Shown: positions 6,627 to 10,190 of the stretch, one piece after another
Layout: each line of letters starts with the position of its first letter
Position numbering within the stretch: position 1 is the stretch's first letter
Source: Desulfuromonas sp.
Lineage (GTDB): Bacteria > Desulfobacterota > Desulfuromonadia > Desulfuromonadales > SZUA-401
Assembly: GCA_002869605.1 (NCBI GenBank)
Contig: PKUI01000048.1
Span: 1 to 10,190, forward strand
Length of the DNA stretch: 10,190 nt
Direction: 5' to 3'
Program-made: the position numbers and the translations under genes
The notes under the pieces: model-generated
Told to the model about the DNA's origin: nothing
Seen by the model: only the letters and a program-made list of their open reading frames with translations
Databases searched by the model: none

Positions 6627-8243
6627 ATGTCTATGTTCTGTTACCAGTGTGAGCAAGCAGCCAACGGCGGCTGCACCAAGATCGGGGTCTGCGGCAAGCA
6701 GCCTGATGTCGCGGCCCTGCAGGATCTGCTGGTCTACGCATTGAAAGGGATCGGCTTCTGGGCCGACAAGGCTCGCGCTGCCGGCAAGAAAGAGAGCGAC
6801 ATTGACCGCTTCATGATCGAGGGGCTGTTCACCACCGTCACCAACGTCGACTTCGACGCCGAGGATATCGCCAAGACCCTCAACAAGGCCGGTGAAGTAC
6901 TGAACAAGGCCAAGGCACTGGCAGGCCCGGTCGCCGATGAGATCCCTGCAGCCGCCCAGTGGCAGCCTGCCGGCGACACCGCCGCGCTGATCGCCCAGGG
7001 CGAGGCCCACGGCGTCAAGAGCGAGGCGATCGATCCAGATGTCAAATCGGTCCAGGAAATCCTAGTCTACGGCATGAAGGGCTACGCCGCCTACGCCGAT
7101 CACGCCCTGATCCTGGGGCGCGAAAGCGACGAGGTCTACGCCTTCACCCACAAAGCGCTCGCCGCCACGCTCGATGGCAGCCTCGGCCTGATGGATTTCG
7201 TCGGCCTCGCCATGGAGTGCGGTCGCATCAACCTGGTGACCATGGAGCTGCTCAACAAGGCGCATACCGACAGCTACGGACACCCGGTGCCGACCCCGGT
7301 CAATCTCGGCACCAAAGCCGGCAAGGCGATCCTGGTTTCGGGCCACGACCTGAAAATGCTCGAGGAGCTGCTCAAGCAGACCGAGGGCAAGGGGATCAAC
7401 ATCTACACCCACGGCGAGATGCTCCCCGCCCACGGTTACCCTGAACTCAAGAAGTACAGTCACCTTGCCGGTAACTACGGTGGCGCGTGGCAAGACCAGG
7501 CCAAGGATTTCCCCGAATTCCCCGGCGCGATCATCTTCAACACCAACTGCATCCAGCGCCCGGCCGACAGCTACAAGGACCGGCTCTTCACCTGGGGCCT
7601 GGTACAGTGGCCCGATGTCAAGCATATTGACGGCTGGGACTTCTCCGAGGTCATCGCCAAGGCGCAAGAAGGTGAAGGCTTCGAAGAGAAACCGGGACAG
7701 GAGATCCTCACCGGCTTCGGCCACAACGCCGTGCTCGGCGTCGCCGACAAGGTCATCGAGGCGGTCAAGGGTGGCCAGATCAAGCATTTCTTCCTGGTCG
7801 GCGGCTGTGACGGCGCCAAATCGGGTCGTAACTACTACACCGAGTTCGTCGAGAAGGCCCCCAAGGACACCGTGATCCTGACTCTGGCCTGCGGCAAGTA
7901 CCGCTTCAACACCATGGAGCTTGGTGATATCGGCGGCATCCCGCGCCTGCTCGACGTCGGGCAGTGCAACGATGCCTACAGCGCGATCCAGATTGCTGTG
8001 GCCCTCGCCGGCGCCTTCGAGTGCGAGGTCAACGACCTGCCGCTGTCGATGATTCTCTCCTGGTACGAGCAGAAGGCGGTGGCGATCCTGCTCACCCTGC
8101 TGCATCTCGGGATCAAGAACATCAAGCTGGGACCGAGCCTGCCGGCCTTTATCACCCCGAACGTGCTCAACTTCCTGGTCGAAAACTTCAACATCGGCCC
8201 GATCGGTGACGCCGAAGGGGACCTCAAGGCGATCCTCGGCTGA
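6627..8243 (+). CDS. hcp: Hybrid cluster protein (class I), hydroxylamine/NO reductase
   Basis: Hcp is a cytoplasmic iron-sulfur protein, first called prismane protein and annotated as hydroxylamine reductase; later work on E. coli Hcp points to nitric oxide reduction and protein S-nitrosylation. The 538-residue protein has the N-terminal cysteines C5, C8, C16 and C22 (C-x2-C-x7-C-x5-C), the short spacing of class I enzymes that carry a [4Fe-4S] cluster, unlike the longer spacing of E. coli Hcp. All expected ligands of the hybrid 4Fe-2S-2O cluster are visible: His240 (SGHD), Glu264 (HGEM), Cys308 (NTNC), Cys394 (GGCDG, the persulfide position), Cys422 (ACGKYRF), Cys447 (GQCND) and Glu481 (SWYEQKA). 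The ATG follows AAGGAGGA (6613-6620) with six bases between. A strong terminator follows. No hcr reductase gene or small ferredoxin gene is adjacent, so the electron donor is encoded elsewhere. Confidence 0.98.
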   Translation: MSMFCYQCEQAANGGCTKIGVCGKQPDVAALQDLLVYALKGIGFWADKARAAGKKESDIDRFMIEGLFTTVTNVDFDAEDIAKTLNKAGEVLNKAKALAGPVADEIPAAAQWQPAGDTAALIAQGEAHGVKSEAIDPDVKSVQEILVYGMKGYAAYADHALILGRESDEVYAFTHKALAATLDGSLGLMDFVGLAMECGRINLVTMELLNKAHTDSYGHPVPTPVNLGTKAGKAILVSGHDLKMLEELLKQTEGKGINIYTHGEMLPAHGYPELKKYSHLAGNYGGAWQDQAKDFPEFPGAIIFNTNCIQRPADSYKDRLFTWGLVQWPDVKHIDGWDFSEVIAKAQEGEGFEEKPGQEILTGFGHNAVLGVADKVIEAVKGGQIKHFFLVGGCDGAKSGRNYYTEFVEKAPKDTVILTLACGKYRFNTMELGDIGGIPRLLDVGQCNDAYSAIQIAVALAGAFECEVNDLPLSMILSWYEQKAVAILLTLLHLGIKNIKLGPSLPAFITPNVLNFLVENFNIGPIGDAEGDLKAILG

Positions 8244-8268
8244 ATTTCAACGACCATCGATGATATGT

Positions 8269-8304
8269 ACGGGTGCAGGTGATTTCCTGCACCCGTTTCT
8301 TTTT
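8269..8304 (+). terminator. Rho-independent terminator after hcp
   Basis: A perfect 11-bp stem (8269-8279, ACGGGTGCAGG, with 8286-8296) closes the loop TGATTT and runs into TTTCTTTTT (8296-8304). It starts 26 bases after the hcp stop codon and separates hcp from katG. Confidence 0.95.
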
Positions 8305-8311
8305 GTCCTTC

Positions 8312-8340
8312 CCTGCAAAAACGGAACAATTCGATATAAT
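8312..8340 (+). promoter_or_regulatory. katG promoter with consensus -10 and weak -35
   Basis: TATAAT at 8335-8340 is a perfect -10 hexamer. At 17 bases upstream is CCTGCA (8312-8317), a poor -35, as in promoters that need an activator. Transcription would start near 8347, about 27 bases before the ATG. The surrounding A/T-rich stretch contains AATTC three times (8328, 8338, 8356) and a partial match to a PerR box at 8334-8348. Confidence 0.55.
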
Positions 8341-8346
8341 TCATAA

Positions 8347-10190
<1,844 letters not shown>

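Noticed and set aside
7062..8105. A 347-codon open frame on the minus strand
   Set aside because: Antisense to hcp, which has all cluster ligands in place; low-complexity V/G/E/D composition typical of a shadow frame.

Overview
The window is GC-rich and reads as ordinary chromosome of a Gram-negative, probably anaerobic or microaerophilic bacterium. Several things fit a deltaproteobacterial lineage such as Desulfuromonadales: a class I (Desulfovibrio-type) hybrid cluster protein, a rubrerythrin-type diiron protein, an AsmA envelope protein and CheW. The lineage call is inference from gene content, not from a marker gene.

Layout. Bases 1-454 hold no convincing gene. They contain a run of short perfect inverted repeats and end in a rho-independent terminator. 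Six genes then lie on the minus strand. Read in transcription order (right to left) they are an EVE-domain protein (start 6429), an AsmA-family protein (5926), a rubrerythrin-like diiron protein (3970), CheW (3377), the GTPase TypA/BipA (2755) and a small protein made of 18-residue repeats (850). Two plus-strand genes follow: hcp (6627-8243) and katG (from 8374, cut by the right edge after 605 codons).

Transcription units inferred from spacing and signals. The EVE, AsmA and diiron genes are close together (20 and 54 bases apart) and may be one operon. cheW ends at a clear terminator (2819-2849), so typA starts a new unit. The repeat protein has its own consensus-like promoter just after the typA stop and a terminator at 404-433. 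hcp and the EVE gene are divergent. The 197 bases between them hold a perfect TTGAC-N4-GTCAA palindrome, the type of site used by FNR/CRP-family regulators such as HcpR. hcp ends in a strong terminator, and katG has its own TATAAT box.

Functional theme. Hcp (nitric oxide / nitrosative stress), KatG (peroxide) and the diiron protein (probable peroxide or iron handling) form a loose stress-defence neighbourhood. It sits beside housekeeping genes (typA, asmA-like) and a chemotaxis adaptor. No complete unknown defence or biosynthetic system is visible. The most novel-looking items are the 18-residue repeat protein, the inverted-repeat-rich stretch at the left edge and the putative operator upstream of hcp.
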